DNA of 64,000 nucleotides. Origin: Alphaproteobacteria bacterium. Lineage in GTDB: Bacteria; Pseudomonadota; Alphaproteobacteria; JANSWW01. This document shows positions 36,355 to 45,659 of the stretch, piece after piece. The notes beneath the pieces were generated by a model. The model was not told the DNA's origin. It worked only from the letters and a program-made list of their open reading frames with translations, and did not search any database. The stretch lies in contig JANSWW010000008.1 of NCBI GenBank assembly GCA_024743275.1, positions 186,001-250,000 of the forward strand, read 5' to 3'. The number at the start of each line of letters is the position of its first letter. Position 1 is the stretch's first letter. A program made the translations under genes and the position numbers.

Positions 36355-37542
36355 TTACCGCACCGGATCCGGGGCCATTTCCAGATGCAGCCCGTCGCCG
36401 GTATAGGGATGGGCGCGGGCGACCGCTTCGTTCAGCACCACGCCGAGCCCCGGTTCCGTCGGCGGGGTCACGGCGCCGTCCTCCCAGCCGATCTTGGTTT
36501 CCAGAAGATCGGCGTAGAAGCCCCCGAAATCCTGGATCGCCTCCAGGATCAGGAAATTGGGCGAACAGGTCGCGAGCTGGATGTTGGCGGCGGCGACCAG
36601 TGGGCCGCAATAGAGATGCGGGGCGATCTGGACATAGTGGGTTTCCGCCATGCCGGCGATCTTCTTGGCCTCCAGCAGGCCGCCGACCCGGCCGAGATTC
36701 ATCTGCAGGATGGCGGCGGCATCCGCCCGCATCACGGCGGCGAATTCGAACTTGTTGGTCAGCCGCTCTCCGGTGGCGACGGGGATGGAGACCGCCCGGG
36801 CGACCTTGGCCATTTCCTCCGGATTGTCCGGCGGCGTCGGCTCCTCGAACCACAGCGGATCATAGGGCGCGATCGCGCGGCCCAGCCGGATGGCGCCCGC
36901 CGCCGTGAATTGGCCGTGGGTCCCGAAGAGCAGGTCCGCCTTGTCGCCGACCGCCTCGCGCAGCAGCTTCACGAAGCGGATGGAGCGGGAAATGTCCTCG
37001 CGCGAGGGCATGTGGCCATCATAGACCGAATAAGGGCCGGCCGGATCGAACTTCACCGCCGTGAAGCCGCGCGCGACTTCTTCCAGCGCCCGCTCCGCCG
37101 CGAGTTCCGGGTCGGCGTAGACATCGGTTCGGTCGCCGGGCCTGGGATAGAGATAGGTGTAGGAGCGCAGCCGCTCATGCACCTTTCCGCCGAGCAGATT
37201 GTAGACCGGTTGGCCGACCGCCTTGCCGACGATGTCCCACATCGCCATTTCCAGCGCGCTGGTGACGCCGCCGAGCGAGACGTCTGGGCGCAGGGTATAG
37301 CCGCTGCCATAGATGCGGCGGGTCGTTTCCTCGATCCGGAACGGGCTCTGGCCGATCACATGGCGCTCGGCCACGTCCTCGATCATCGCGGCGACCACAT
37401 GGGGACCAAAGGTCGCCGCATAGGCCTCGCCATAGCCGACGATACCGTTCGAGGTCTCCAGCTTCACGAAGACGAAATAACGCCCGCCGAAGCCCGGCGG
37501 CGGGTTGCCGACGACGAAGGTCTCGACCGATTGGATTTTCAT
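36355..37542 (-). CDS. Enolase-superfamily (mandelate racemase/MLE-like) enzyme
   Basis: The protein has 395 residues from ATG 37542 (MKIQSVETFVVGNPP). The N-terminal capping domain (ETSNGIVGYGEAYAATFGPH) is followed by a TIM barrel: strand 2 with VKFDP, strand 3 with LLFGTHGQFT, strand 4 FEEP, strand 5 GERL, then QIAPHLYCGPL. Two of the three usual metal ligands (Glu in FEEP and GERL) are clear, but the DFHGR-like motif of sugar-acid dehydratases reads GTHGQ, with Gly in place of the Asp. It probably acts on a sugar acid or a hydroxyacid; substrate unassignable. It lies 52 bases downstream of the cyclase gene on the same strand. Confidence 0.82.
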   Translation of the reverse strand: MKIQSVETFVVGNPPPGFGGRYFVFVKLETSNGIVGYGEAYAATFGPHVVAAMIEDVAERHVIGQSPFRIEETTRRIYGSGYTLRPDVSLGGVTSALEMAMWDIVGKAVGQPVYNLLGGKVHERLRSYTYLYPRPGDRTDVYADPELAAERALEEVARGFTAVKFDPAGPYSVYDGHMPSREDISRSIRFVKLLREAVGDKADLLFGTHGQFTAAGAIRLGRAIAPYDPLWFEEPTPPDNPEEMAKVARAVSIPVATGERLTNKFEFAAVMRADAAAILQMNLGRVGGLLEAKKIAGMAETHYVQIAPHLYCGPLVAAANIQLATCSPNFLILEAIQDFGGFYADLLETKIGWEDGAVTPPTEPGLGVVLNEAVARAHPYTGDGLHLEMAPDPVR

Positions 37543-37594
37543 GCTGCCCCCCAATAAATCGTGGGGAGCCTAGGCCGTTTTTCTGCCCCTGTCT

Positions 37595-38923
37595 TCAGGC
37601 GTTGTGCGGGGCCGGTATCAATTCGGGAGACAATTCGGGGGCCAATCCGGGGGACGGGGCCGGTGCCGCCGCGAGGTCGGGTCTCGGCGCCTTCAGGCAG
37701 CGGTCGGTATCGATGTCCTCCCACTTGTCCGGCAGGCCATAGACATCGATCGGCCGGTTGACCCCGCGCAACGTCATCGGACCCAAATGGCACCAGGGTA
37801 GGGCGACCTCATGGGCGAATTCCGCGCTGGCCAGGACCGACATGCTCAACTCCTTGGTTAGCCCCTCCAGGCGGGCGACCTCGTTCGCGGTGCGGCCGAT
37901 GACGGTGAACTGCAGCCGCTGGGCGACGCCGACATTGCCGTAGAGCAGAGAACCGACATGAAAGGCGGTGCCGGAGCGGAGCGGCTCCAGGCCGATGGCC
38001 GTGCGGTTCTCGTTCAATTCGGCGAGCCGCTTGTCGGCCTCGACCATGGCCCGGACGGCGGCCTGGCAGGCCTCCCGCTTGGTTCGCCCGATGTCCTGGG
38101 TGCAATAGGGGAAGATCCCCATGATCGCATCCCCGATATAGGCCAGGATCTCGCCGCCCTCGTCGAGAATGGGGGCGGCCTTCGCCTCGAAGAAGGCGTG
38201 CAGGTTCTGCATGAAGACCTCGGCCGGCAGGCTGTCGGCCATCGCCGTGGAGCCGCGCAGGTCGATATAGACGATCACCGCGTCGATATGTTCGCCGTCG
38301 CCCTGGCGGATTGACCCTTCGATCACGCGCTTGCCGGCGGCGTGACCCAGGTAGGTATTGGCGATGTTGACCGCCATCTGTTCCCGCGTGGTGACCTTGA
38401 TGGCGACCGAGAGCCGCTGATTGACCCGATGAATCTGCGCCAGCGCCTCCTCGGAGAACCCGGCGGGATCCTTGGTGGCGTAGCTGGTCATCATCCCGCC
38501 CTGTTCATGCTGGGCGCCCCAGTCCGAGAGGATGCAGTAATAGTCGGTGTAGCCTTCGTCGCGGAGTTCCTTCATCAGCGGGAATTCCTCGATCCCCTCG
38601 CCGGCGGCGAGGTCGAGGCGGAAGGTCTCCAGCTTGTTTTGCAGCACGTGGTAGACCGTGCTCTTGAGGAACACTGGATTGTTCTCTGTCGCGTGGCTGT
38701 AGCGCGCGATCACCGGACCGGTTTCCAAGGTCCATTCGACCGCCTCGTTCCGGTATTGCGGATGGAGAAGGCGGTGGCTGATATGCCCCCGGTCCACCGG
38801 AATGCCGGCCTGGCGCAGGGTGCAGCACATCTCGTGGAACATGGCGGTAACCTCACGGGAGGCCAGCGCATGGTCCATCAGGCGGTCGGTCAGCCTTTGG
38901 ATCTTGTCGAAATCGATCGTCAT
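37595..38923 (-). CDS. Class III adenylate/guanylate cyclase with N-terminal sensor region
   Basis: This 442-residue soluble protein has an N-terminal ~200 residues that form a distinct helical/GAF-like region (including TDYYCILSDWGAQHEQGGMM). The cyclase domain from about residue 205 has the first metal Asp in VIVYIDLRGSTAM, the second in YIGDAIMGIFPY, and a GRTANEVARLEGLTKEL segment corresponding to the conserved NxxAR motif. The C-terminal ~40 residues are Pro/Ala-rich. It probably makes cAMP in response to a cytoplasmic signal. It is followed by the enolase-superfamily gene and preceded by icd, all on the minus strand. Confidence 0.88.
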   Translation of the reverse strand: MTIDFDKIQRLTDRLMDHALASREVTAMFHEMCCTLRQAGIPVDRGHISHRLLHPQYRNEAVEWTLETGPVIARYSHATENNPVFLKSTVYHVLQNKLETFRLDLAAGEGIEEFPLMKELRDEGYTDYYCILSDWGAQHEQGGMMTSYATKDPAGFSEEALAQIHRVNQRLSVAIKVTTREQMAVNIANTYLGHAAGKRVIEGSIRQGDGEHIDAVIVYIDLRGSTAMADSLPAEVFMQNLHAFFEAKAAPILDEGGEILAYIGDAIMGIFPYCTQDIGRTKREACQAAVRAMVEADKRLAELNENRTAIGLEPLRSGTAFHVGSLLYGNVGVAQRLQFTVIGRTANEVARLEGLTKELSMSVLASAEFAHEVALPWCHLGPMTLRGVNRPIDVYGLPDKWEDIDTDRCLKAPRPDLAAAPAPSPGLAPELSPELIPAPHNA

Positions 38924-39060
38924 TTCGGAACCCTACCATAAACGAAGAGCGGCCCGCCGGTCCCGCGACGCCGCGCGATCCCAACGAGCCGCTCGTTGTT
39001 AAATGGTCGGTCGGATGCCCGACGGCCAGCCTGAATCATCAAACCGCCGTGAGGCGTCGA

Positions 39061-40278
39061 TCAGACGCCCATTTTCTTCTGCAGATTCTTATCCAGCGTA
39101 TCGAGGAACTGGTCGGTGGTCTGCCAGGCCTGTTCCGGGCTGATCAGCAGCGCCAGGTCCTTGGTCATCGCGCCGCTCTCGACGGTCTCGATGCAGACCT
39201 CTTCCAGGGCGTTGGCGAAGTCGGAGACGTCCGGCGTGTCGTCGAACTTGCCGCGGAAGGCGAGGCCCCGCGTCCAGGCGAAGATCGAGGCGATCGGGTT
39301 GGTCGAGGTCGCCTTGCCCTGCTCGTGCATCCGGTAATGCCGGGTGACCGTGCCGTGGGCGGCCTCGGCCTCGACCACGTCGCCTTCCGGCGTCATCAGG
39401 ACCGAGGTCATCAGGCCGAGCGAGCCGAAGCCCTGGGCCACCGTGTCGGACTGGACGTCGCCGTCATAGTTCTTACAGGCCCACACGAAACCGCCGGACC
39501 ATTTCATCGCGGCGGCGACCATGTCGTCGATCAGACGGTGTTCGTAGATGATGCCCTTGGCCGCGAACTTGTCGGCGAACTCGGCGTCGAAGATCTCCTG
39601 GAAGATGTCCTTAAACCGGCCGTCATAGGCCTTCATGATCGTGTTCTTGGTCGAGAGATAGACCGGCCAGCCAAGATCGAGGCCGTAATTCATGCAAGCC
39701 CGGGCGAAGCCGCGGATGCTCTCGTCCAGGTTATACATGCCCATGGCGACGCCCGAAGCCGGGAAGTCGAAGATCTCGTATTCGGTCGCCTCGCCACCGT
39801 CGGCCGGCTGGAAGGTCATGGTCAGCTTGCCCGGTCCCGGCACCTTGAAGTCGGTGGCGCGGTACTGGTCGCCGAAGGCGTGACGGCCGATGACGATGGG
39901 CTGGGTCCAGCCCGGCACCAGGCGCGGCACGTTGGAGCAGATGATCGGCTGGCGGAAGACGGTGCCGCCGATGATGTTCCGGATCGTGCCGTTCGGCGAG
40001 CGCCACATTTTCTTCAGGCCGAATTCCTCGACCCGGGCCTCGTCCGGCGTGATGGTGGCGCATTTGACGCCGACCCGGTGCTGCTTGATGGCGTTGGCGG
40101 CGTCGATGGTGATCTGATCGTCGGTTTCGTCCCGCTTTTGGACCGACAGGTCGTAATAGTGCAGGTCGACATCGAGATAGGGCAGGATCAGCTTCTCCTT
40201 GATCTTCGCCCAAATGATGCGGGTCATCTCATCGCCGTCGAGTTCGACGATCGGGTTTTTCACCTGAATTTTCGCCAT
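39061..40278 (-). CDS. icd: NADP-dependent isocitrate dehydrogenase
   Basis: This 405-residue TCA-cycle enzyme is of the eukaryote-like IDH type found in alphaproteobacteria. Landmarks are [13 protein letters not shown] near the N-terminus, [19 protein letters not shown] (substrate loop), [20 protein letters not shown] and [12 protein letters not shown]. The ATG at 40278 follows AAGGAAGG and yields [12 protein letters not shown]; a 10-residue extension to 40308 is unlikely. It probably has its own promoter. The LOG gene lies upstream on the same strand with a 99-base gap. Confidence 0.97.
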   Translation of the reverse strand: MAKIQVKNPIVELDGDEMTRIIWAKIKEKLILPYLDVDLHYYDLSVQKRDETDDQITIDAANAIKQHRVGVKCATITPDEARVEEFGLKKMWRSPNGTIRNIIGGTVFRQPIICSNVPRLVPGWTQPIVIGRHAFGDQYRATDFKVPGPGKLTMTFQPADGGEATEYEIFDFPASGVAMGMYNLDESIRGFARACMNYGLDLGWPVYLSTKNTIMKAYDGRFKDIFQEIFDAEFADKFAAKGIIYEHRLIDDMVAAAMKWSGGFVWACKNYDGDVQSDTVAQGFGSLGLMTSVLMTPEGDVVEAEAAHGTVTRHYRMHEQGKATSTNPIASIFAWTRGLAFRGKFDDTPDVSDFANALEEVCIETVESGAMTKDLALLISPEQAWQTTDQFLDTLDKNLQKKMGV

Positions 40279-40377
40279 TTTCGCCCTTCCTTCTCCCCCG
40301 ATCGGCACACGCCGCGCGGGTCTTTCGAAACTATCGGCGCGGACTATAGGGAAAAGCTGGGCGAGGGCAATGTTGGA

Positions 40378-40929
40378 TCAGAGATTTCTCAATTTGGCCA
40401 TCAGCGTCGGAACGTCGGGGACCGTTTCGAGAAAGTCGAGAATGCCCGGCTTCGCGAAACCGCTGTCGACCACATGGTTGAGCAGGTCCAGCAGCGGCTT
40501 CCAGTAACCGCTCTGTTCCAACAGGAAGATCGGCTTGTGGTGGAAGCCGAGTTGCCGCCAGGTCATGATTTCCAGGGTCTCGTCCAGGGTGCCGATGCCG
40601 CCCGGGAGGATCACGAAGGCGTCGGAACGCCGGTACATGAGGTCTTTGCGGGTGTGCATGCTGTCGACGACCACCAGTTCGGTCAGGTCGTGATAGGCGA
40701 CTTCGCGTTTCTGCAGGTCCTCCGGAATGACCCCGGTCACCGTGCCGCCGCCGTCGAGGCAGGCCTTCGCGATGATCCCCATGATTCCGACCTGACCGCC
40801 GCCATAGACCAGTCCCATCTCGGCCTCGGCAAGCGATGTTCCGAGGGCCTGGGCAATCTGGACATGGGACGGGTCTTTGCCGGCGGAAGCGCCGCAAAAG
40901 ACGCAAACGGTGGGAGTTGATATGGTCAT
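40378..40929 (-). CDS. LOG-family protein (cytokinin riboside phosphoribohydrolase-like)
   Basis: This 183-residue cytoplasmic protein has the LOG signatures VYGGGQVGIMGIIA and VILPGGIGTLDETLEIMTW (PGGxGTxxE). These enzymes hydrolyse nucleoside 5'-monophosphates at the N-glycosidic bond. The start at 40929 (MTISTPTVCVFCGASAG) gives the family N-terminus. It is transcribed toward icd and divergent from the cytochrome c' gene. Confidence 0.92.
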   Translation of the reverse strand: MTISTPTVCVFCGASAGKDPSHVQIAQALGTSLAEAEMGLVYGGGQVGIMGIIAKACLDGGGTVTGVIPEDLQKREVAYHDLTELVVVDSMHTRKDLMYRRSDAFVILPGGIGTLDETLEIMTWRQLGFHHKPIFLLEQSGYWKPLLDLLNHVVDSGFAKPGILDFLETVPDVPTLMAKLRNL

Positions 40930-41063
40930 GGCGCTGTTTCGCACTCCGTCCCCCGACCCGTCAACAAATCGTGATGCGGGATGTCCTTTGGTGGATTGCC
41001 GGAGGCCGGGATCAGTTTACTTGAGCTTAGGTTCCGTAATTAATTTTCGCCTGGGAGATTAGG

Positions 41064-41528
41064 ATGCGTTCGCTTGTTGCCTCGGCCGTTGTCGCCGCGA
41101 CTTTGTTTTTGGCCTCCGTTCTTGCCCCCGCTCTCGCTGCCGAACCGAAGGAGACCGTCGATCTCCGAAACGCGGTGATGTGGTCGATCGCCGCCCATCT
41201 CAATCAGATCAAGGCGGCGGCGCCGGCCGGTGACGCCAAGACGGTCGCGGCCCATGCCGCCGCTCTCAAAGGGCTCGCCCCGCATATCCCGACCATGTTC
41301 CCGGAAGGCACCAGCCTGGAGGTCGTGGAGAACCGCGCCAAGCCCGAGATCTGGGCGGACTGGGACAAATTCGTCGAGGCCGCCGAAGTGATGGAAACCC
41401 GCGCCGGGGAGCTGGAGCAGATCGCCAAGGACGGCGCCGAGGCACCGGCCCTGGTCGCCGCCTTCGCCACCCTGGGCAAGGAAGGCTGCGGCGGATGCCA
41501 TAAGCCCTTCCGGGCACCGAAGGACTGA
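41064..41528 (+). CDS. Cytochrome c' (periplasmic c-type haem protein)
   Basis: This 154-residue protein has a Sec signal peptide (hydrophobic to about residue 23, ending LAA before EPK) and a four-helix bundle. The haem-binding CGGCH lies at residues 142-146, close to the C-terminus, the arrangement diagnostic of cytochrome c'. The N-terminal helix shows RNAVMWSIAAHLNQIK. These proteins bind NO and may protect against nitrosative stress. It is a monocistronic gene with GGGAGATTAGG before the ATG. No haem axial features beyond CxxCH can be assessed. Confidence 0.92.
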   Translation: MRSLVASAVVAATLFLASVLAPALAAEPKETVDLRNAVMWSIAAHLNQIKAAAPAGDAKTVAAHAAALKGLAPHIPTMFPEGTSLEVVENRAKPEIWADWDKFVEAAEVMETRAGELEQIAKDGAEAPALVAAFATLGKEGCGGCHKPFRAPKD

Positions 41529-41639
41529 CCACACGGCGCACGCGACTCCTGGGTCGCGGTCTAACGCCCTGTCATTATTTGCTTCACCGCCAAACTCGGC
41601 CTATTTTCAGGCTGTAGGTTTTCTCAATGACGTGGGCGG

Positions 41640-43115
41640 ATGAGCGGTATGGATTCTGAAGACGCCGGGGCGGGCGGTGGCGGCCGCAGGGTGCTTTTTA
41701 TCGGCGGTGCGGGGATCGTCCTCGTTGTCGTCGCCATCGTCCTCGTCTTCACCCTGGAGGACCCGGCGGAGGATCCCGTCGCGACCGCACCGGAGCGGAT
41801 CGAGGAACCGCAACCGCCGGCCCCCCAAGCCACGGCCCCCCAAGCCACGGCTCCCCAAGCCACGGCCCCCGAAGCCACGGCCCCCCAAGCCGCCGATACC
41901 GATGCCACCGATACCGTTGCCGGGCCTAAACCGGCGCAAGCGCCGGCCCCGGAAGAACAGCCTCGACAGGAAGCCGAGGCGCAGCGGACCGAAGCGCCCA
42001 CCGCGACCGAGCAGACCCGTGCGGAAGAGGCGGTCCAAGAGCCGGAAAGCACTCCCGAAACCGTTGCCGCGGAAGCCCCGGCGGCGGCACCCGCCGAGGT
42101 CACGCCGCCGGCCGGCCCTCCTGCGGCCCCTCCGGCCGCCGTGCCGCAGACCCCTAAGAAGCCCGAGTTCGATGTCGTTCGTGTCAGTCCCGAGGGGGAT
42201 ACGGTCATCGCGGGCCGGGCGGAGCCGAATGCGGAGATCGAGCTTAAATCCGGCGACGAGGTGATCGGGACGGCCAAGGCGGATTCGCAAGGCCGCTTCG
42301 TCGTGCTGCCCGAGAAAAGGCTCGAGCCGGGCGACCAGAAACTCGGGCTGACGACCAAGGGTGAGGATGGCTCCGTGCAGGCCTCCGAAGAGGAGATCGT
42401 CGTCGTCATTCCCCAGGCCAAACGGGACATCGCCGGCACCCAACAGGATGAGACCGGCAAACCATTGGTGATGGCCGTTCCCCGCGAAGGCGACGGCGCG
42501 ACCAGGGTTATTCAGGCGCCGAGCCCGCCCCAATCGGCAACACCGGATGAACCCGCGGAACCGGCCCCCCAGCCCGCGCCGGACCCGCGCCGGATCGTCG
42601 AGGACAAGGCCGCCGAAGAGCGCGAGGTCGTCGCCGTCGCCGAACCGGAGGCGCCGACCGCCGATGACGGGCAAACGACGCTCGACGTGGTGGATTATGG
42701 CGCGGAGGGCGGTCTGACACTCTCCGGCAAGGCCGAACCCGACTCCGACGTCCGGGTTTATCTCGATAACCGGTCCGTGGGCGACGCGCGGACCGACTCG
42801 GACGGCAACTGGTCGCTGACGCCCGACGGCTCGGTCGCCCCGGGCCGCTATACTTTGCGGGTCGATCGGATCGATCCGGAAGGGGTCGTGCTTGCCCGTC
42901 TGGAACTGCCCTTCGAGCGGGCGGAACCCATCCAAACCCTGCCCGAGGGGCGGTTGGTCGTCATCCAACCGGGCAATAATCTCTGGACCATTGCCCGGCG
43001 GACCTATGAGTCCGGCATCAAATACACCGTGATCTACGAGGCCAACCGCGATCAGATCCGCGATCCGGACCTAATCTATCCGGGTCAGATCTTCACACTG
43101 CCGCAGGTCAACTGA
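41640..43115 (+). CDS. LysM-domain membrane-anchored cell-envelope protein
   Basis: This 491-residue protein has a TM at about residues 17-40 (VLFIGGAGIVLVVVAIVLVF), then about 130 residues of Ala/Pro/Glu/Thr-rich linker. Two Ig-like units follow (PEFDVVRVSPEGDTVIAGRA and TLDVVDYGAEGGLTLSGKAE). The C-terminal LysM domain (VIQPGNNLWTIARRTYESG, then DPDLIYPGQIFTLPQVN) binds peptidoglycan. The linker includes a 15-base tandem repeat. An alternative start is at 41649. It converges on the BenE transporter, with only 4 bases between the stops. Confidence 0.88.
   Translation: MSGMDSEDAGAGGGGRRVLFIGGAGIVLVVVAIVLVFTLEDPAEDPVATAPERIEEPQPPAPQATAPQATAPQATAPEATAPQAADTDATDTVAGPKPAQAPAPEEQPRQEAEAQRTEAPTATEQTRAEEAVQEPESTPETVAAEAPAAAPAEVTPPAGPPAAPPAAVPQTPKKPEFDVVRVSPEGDTVIAGRAEPNAEIELKSGDEVIGTAKADSQGRFVVLPEKRLEPGDQKLGLTTKGEDGSVQASEEEIVVVIPQAKRDIAGTQQDETGKPLVMAVPREGDGATRVIQAPSPPQSATPDEPAEPAPQPAPDPRRIVEDKAAEEREVVAVAEPEAPTADDGQTTLDVVDYGAEGGLTLSGKAEPDSDVRVYLDNRSVGDARTDSDGNWSLTPDGSVAPGRYTLRVDRIDPEGVVLARLELPFERAEPIQTLPEGRLVVIQPGNNLWTIARRTYESGIKYTVIYEANRDQIRDPDLIYPGQIFTLPQVN
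41821..41889 (+). repeat. 15-bp tandem repeat, about 4.5 units, in the LysM gene linker
   Basis: The unit CCCCAAGCCACGGCC, with minor variation, encodes APQAT repeats (APQAT x4, with one APEAT) in the Pro/Ala-rich linker. It keeps frame. Confidence 0.9.
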
Positions 43116-43119
43116 CCCG

Positions 43120-44265
43120 CTATGCCGGGGCGCGCCGCCGGTCGATCCCGGTCAGCAGCAAGCCGACCGCCAGGCCCCAGAACGCCGATCCGATTCCGAG
43201 AAAGGCCACACCCGACGCGGTGACGATGAAGGCGGCCGCGGCGGGCAGGGGATCGCCGTCCTTCGGAAAGGCCGCGGCGGCGGCGTTGACGAACGGACCG
43301 GTCAGCGCGATGCCGGCGACGATCACGACCAACTCGGCCGGAAAACTCTCGAATAGGGCCACCACCGATGCGCCGCCGATCGCGAGCAGCGCGTAGCCGA
43401 TCGCGTAGAACGGACCCGCGAGCCAGCGCTTTTCCTTGTCGGGATGGGTGTCCGGGCCGGTGCAGATCGAGGCGGTGATGGCCGCCGCACTGGTGGTGTG
43501 GGCCGCCGCCCCGGCGCTCAACAGGGACGCGAGGCCGGTCACCGCCAGGATGGATTGGGTCGGGGGCGCATAGCCCGCCGCCCGAAGGACGGCGAAACCC
43601 GGCAGGTTCTGGGACGCCATGGTGACGAGATAGAGCGGCAGGCCGAGCCCGATCAGCGTCGCGAGGTCGAATTCCGGCACGATCCAGACCACGTCGGACA
43701 GGGCGAACCCGGCGGCCGGTGTCGTCAGCTCCAGAGTGTAGGACAGGCCGATGCCGAGGCCCAGGACGGCGACCACCGCCCAGGCGGGCGAGGCGAGGCG
43801 GATCAGCACGAAGGCGAACACCATGGGAATCCCGAGAAAGGGCAGTTCCGCCACGCCGCCGACCGTCGCCACCACGAAGGGGAAGAGCACGCCGGCCAGG
43901 ATCGCCGTGGCGATCGGCGTCGGGATCGCCTGAACCAGCCGGCCCAAGGGCCGGATCGCCGCAGTCAATAGGATCAGGATGGCACAGAACAGAAACGCGC
44001 CGACGGCCATCGGCAGCGTGATCCCCTCGGTCGTCGCGATCAGGGCCGCTCCGGGCGTCGACCAGGCGGTCACGATCGGCATGCGGTGCCAAAGGCTCAA
44101 GACGGCGGAGGTCGCCATCATCGAGACGCAAAGCACCGCGATCCAGGAGGAGGTCTCGGCCCGGCTGGCACCCACCGCCTCGGCGGCCGCCAGCACCACG
44201 GCGACGGATCCGCCGAAACCGACCAGCACCGCCACCAGGGCGGAGATCACCACCGAAGACCGCAT
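43120..44265 (-). CDS. BenE-family benzoate/H+ symporter-like transporter
   Basis: This 381-residue inner-membrane protein has about 12 TM helices. BenE-type landmarks are VTAWSTPGAALIATTEGITLP near the N-terminus and YLVTMASQNLPGFAVLRAAGY mid-protein, followed by LSAGAAAHTTSAAAITASIC. The start at ATG 44265 is preferred for GGAG six bases upstream; an ATG at 44277 lacks a site. It is divergent from a GntR regulator, with operator-like palindromes between them, which suggests inducible uptake of an aromatic or other acid. Confidence 0.88.
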   Translation of the reverse strand: MRSSVVISALVAVLVGFGGSVAVVLAAAEAVGASRAETSSWIAVLCVSMMATSAVLSLWHRMPIVTAWSTPGAALIATTEGITLPMAVGAFLFCAILILLTAAIRPLGRLVQAIPTPIATAILAGVLFPFVVATVGGVAELPFLGIPMVFAFVLIRLASPAWAVVAVLGLGIGLSYTLELTTPAAGFALSDVVWIVPEFDLATLIGLGLPLYLVTMASQNLPGFAVLRAAGYAPPTQSILAVTGLASLLSAGAAAHTTSAAAITASICTGPDTHPDKEKRWLAGPFYAIGYALLAIGGASVVALFESFPAELVVIVAGIALTGPFVNAAAAAFPKDGDPLPAAAAFIVTASGVAFLGIGSAFWGLAVGLLLTGIDRRRAPA

Positions 44266-44296
44266 CCTATTCTCCATATTGAATTCATTTTAGGAA

Positions 44297-44308
44297 ATTG
44301 GATACAAT
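44297..44308. promoter_or_regulatory. Operator-like palindrome ATTG-N4-CAAT
   Basis: ATTGGATACAAT is an imperfect palindrome resembling the ATTGTATACAAT-type operators of FCD-domain GntR regulators. It lies between benE and the gntR gene, 32 bases from the BenE start and 44 from the regulator start, so one bound dimer could control both. Confidence 0.5.
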
Positions 44309-44326
44309 ATTGACGGTGCTGTCAAT
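44309..44326. promoter_or_regulatory. Second palindrome ATTGAC-N6-GTCAAT
   Basis: This perfect six-base inverted repeat abuts the first palindrome. It may be a second regulator site or overlap the promoter of the regulator gene (its TTGAC resembles a -35). Confidence 0.45.
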
Positions 44327-44351
44327 GGACGCTTTCCGGTAAGGTTCTCGC

Positions 44352-45035
44352 ATGACGATGCTTGTCGACAAACCGGCCATACGCCGGGGGACCCAGCCCG
44401 CCGATATCGCCGCCGTGCTGAGGGCGGAGATCGTCGACGGCACGCTGCCGGGTGGCGCCGCCCTGCGGCAGGAGCGGATCGCCGCAAGATTCGGGGTCAG
44501 CCGGATGCCTGTGCGCGACGCTCTGCGGATCCTTGAGGCGGAAGGCTTCGCGGTCTGGCCGCCCAATCGCAGCGCCCGGGTCGCACCGCTGAGCGCCGAC
44601 GACCTCACCGACCTCTTCGATCTCCGGATCGTGACCGAGGGGTTGGCGCTGCGATGCGCCATTCCGGAACTGACCGACTCCCTGCTCGATGAGGCCGAGG
44701 CCCTGCACCGGACCATGCTCACCGCCGATATCGCCGATCTCGGCCGTCTCAACGGCGCCTTTCACCGGCTGCTCTATGCCCCCTGCCGCCGACCGCGGCT
44801 GCTCGCCACCATCGAGCAGTTAGGCCTGGCCGCCGACCGCTATCTGCGGGTGACCCTGGCGTCGTTGGACTATTTCGACAAGTCGAACGGGGAACACGCC
44901 CAACTCTTGGCGTTCTGTCGCCGACGGGAGGCGGAGGGAGCGGCGGCCTGCCTGGAGGCGCATATCCGGGACGCCAAGGACGCCCTGGCCGACCTGCTGC
45001 GCCAGCGGGCCGGGACGCCGGGCGAGGGGGCATGA
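44352..45035 (+). CDS. GntR-family regulator, FCD subfamily
   Basis: This 227-residue regulator has an N-terminal winged helix (VLRAEIVDGTLPGGAALRQERIAARFGVSRMPVRDALRIL) and a C-terminal FCD ligand domain. Metal-binding His/Asp candidates are visible (FDLRIVTEGLALRC, LNGAFHRLLY, and EAHIRDAKDAL near the end). It is divergent from benE and probably represses it until a carboxylate ligand binds. The next gene follows by 9 bases. Confidence 0.9.
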   Translation: MTMLVDKPAIRRGTQPADIAAVLRAEIVDGTLPGGAALRQERIAARFGVSRMPVRDALRILEAEGFAVWPPNRSARVAPLSADDLTDLFDLRIVTEGLALRCAIPELTDSLLDEAEALHRTMLTADIADLGRLNGAFHRLLYAPCRRPRLLATIEQLGLAADRYLRVTLASLDYFDKSNGEHAQLLAFCRRREAEGAAACLEAHIRDAKDALADLLRQRAGTPGEGA

Positions 45036-45044
45036 GGATGACCG

Positions 45045-45650
45045 ATGCTTGATGCCGCCGTCCGCAAGGTCATCGACGGTCCCTTGAACATGGCCGGGCG
45101 CGGGCTCGCCCATCTCGGGGTCAGCGCCAACGGCCTTACCGTGACCGGTTTCGTCGCCGGGATGGCGGCGCTGCCCGCGATCGCCCATGAGGCATACTGG
45201 ATCGCGCTGGTCTGTCTGGTGATCAACCGTCTGATGGACGGGTTGGACGGCGCGGTGGCGCGGGCGACCCGGCCGAGCGACTTTGGCGGCTTTCTCGATA
45301 TCACCCTCGATTTCATTTTCTATTCCGGTTTCGTCGCGGCCTTCGCCTGGGCCCGGCCCGAATTCGCCTTCCCGGCGGCCCTGCTGGTCTGGAGCTTCAT
45401 GGGCACCGGCTGCTCCTTCCTCGCCTATGCGATCATCGCCGCCAAGACCGGACAGGAGACCACGAAGCGGGGCCGCAAGAGCTTCTACTATCTGGGCGGG
45501 ATCATGGAGGGAACGGAAACCGCCTTCTTCCTCGGGCTGATGGTGGTGATCCCGGACCATTTCCCGGTCATCTGCTATGTCTGCGCCGCTCTGTGCTGGA
45601 TCACCACCGCGACGCGGATCGTCGCCGCCCGGGACGCGTTCACCAGATGA
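45045..45650 (+). CDS. CDP-alcohol phosphatidyltransferase family protein
   Basis: This 201-residue polytopic protein has the CDP-alcohol motif DGAVARATRPSDFGGFLDIT continuing into LD, i.e. DG-x2-AR-x8-G-x3-D-x3-D, all metal-binding Asp present. There are about six TM segments. The substrate (glycerol-P, serine, inositol or other) cannot be inferred from the motif. It starts 9 bases after the GntR regulator and may be co-transcribed. Confidence 0.88.
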   Translation: MLDAAVRKVIDGPLNMAGRGLAHLGVSANGLTVTGFVAGMAALPAIAHEAYWIALVCLVINRLMDGLDGAVARATRPSDFGGFLDITLDFIFYSGFVAAFAWARPEFAFPAALLVWSFMGTGCSFLAYAIIAAKTGQETTKRGRKSFYYLGGIMEGTETAFFLGLMVVIPDHFPVICYVCAALCWITTATRIVAARDAFTR

Positions 45651-45659
45651 GGCGGCTCA

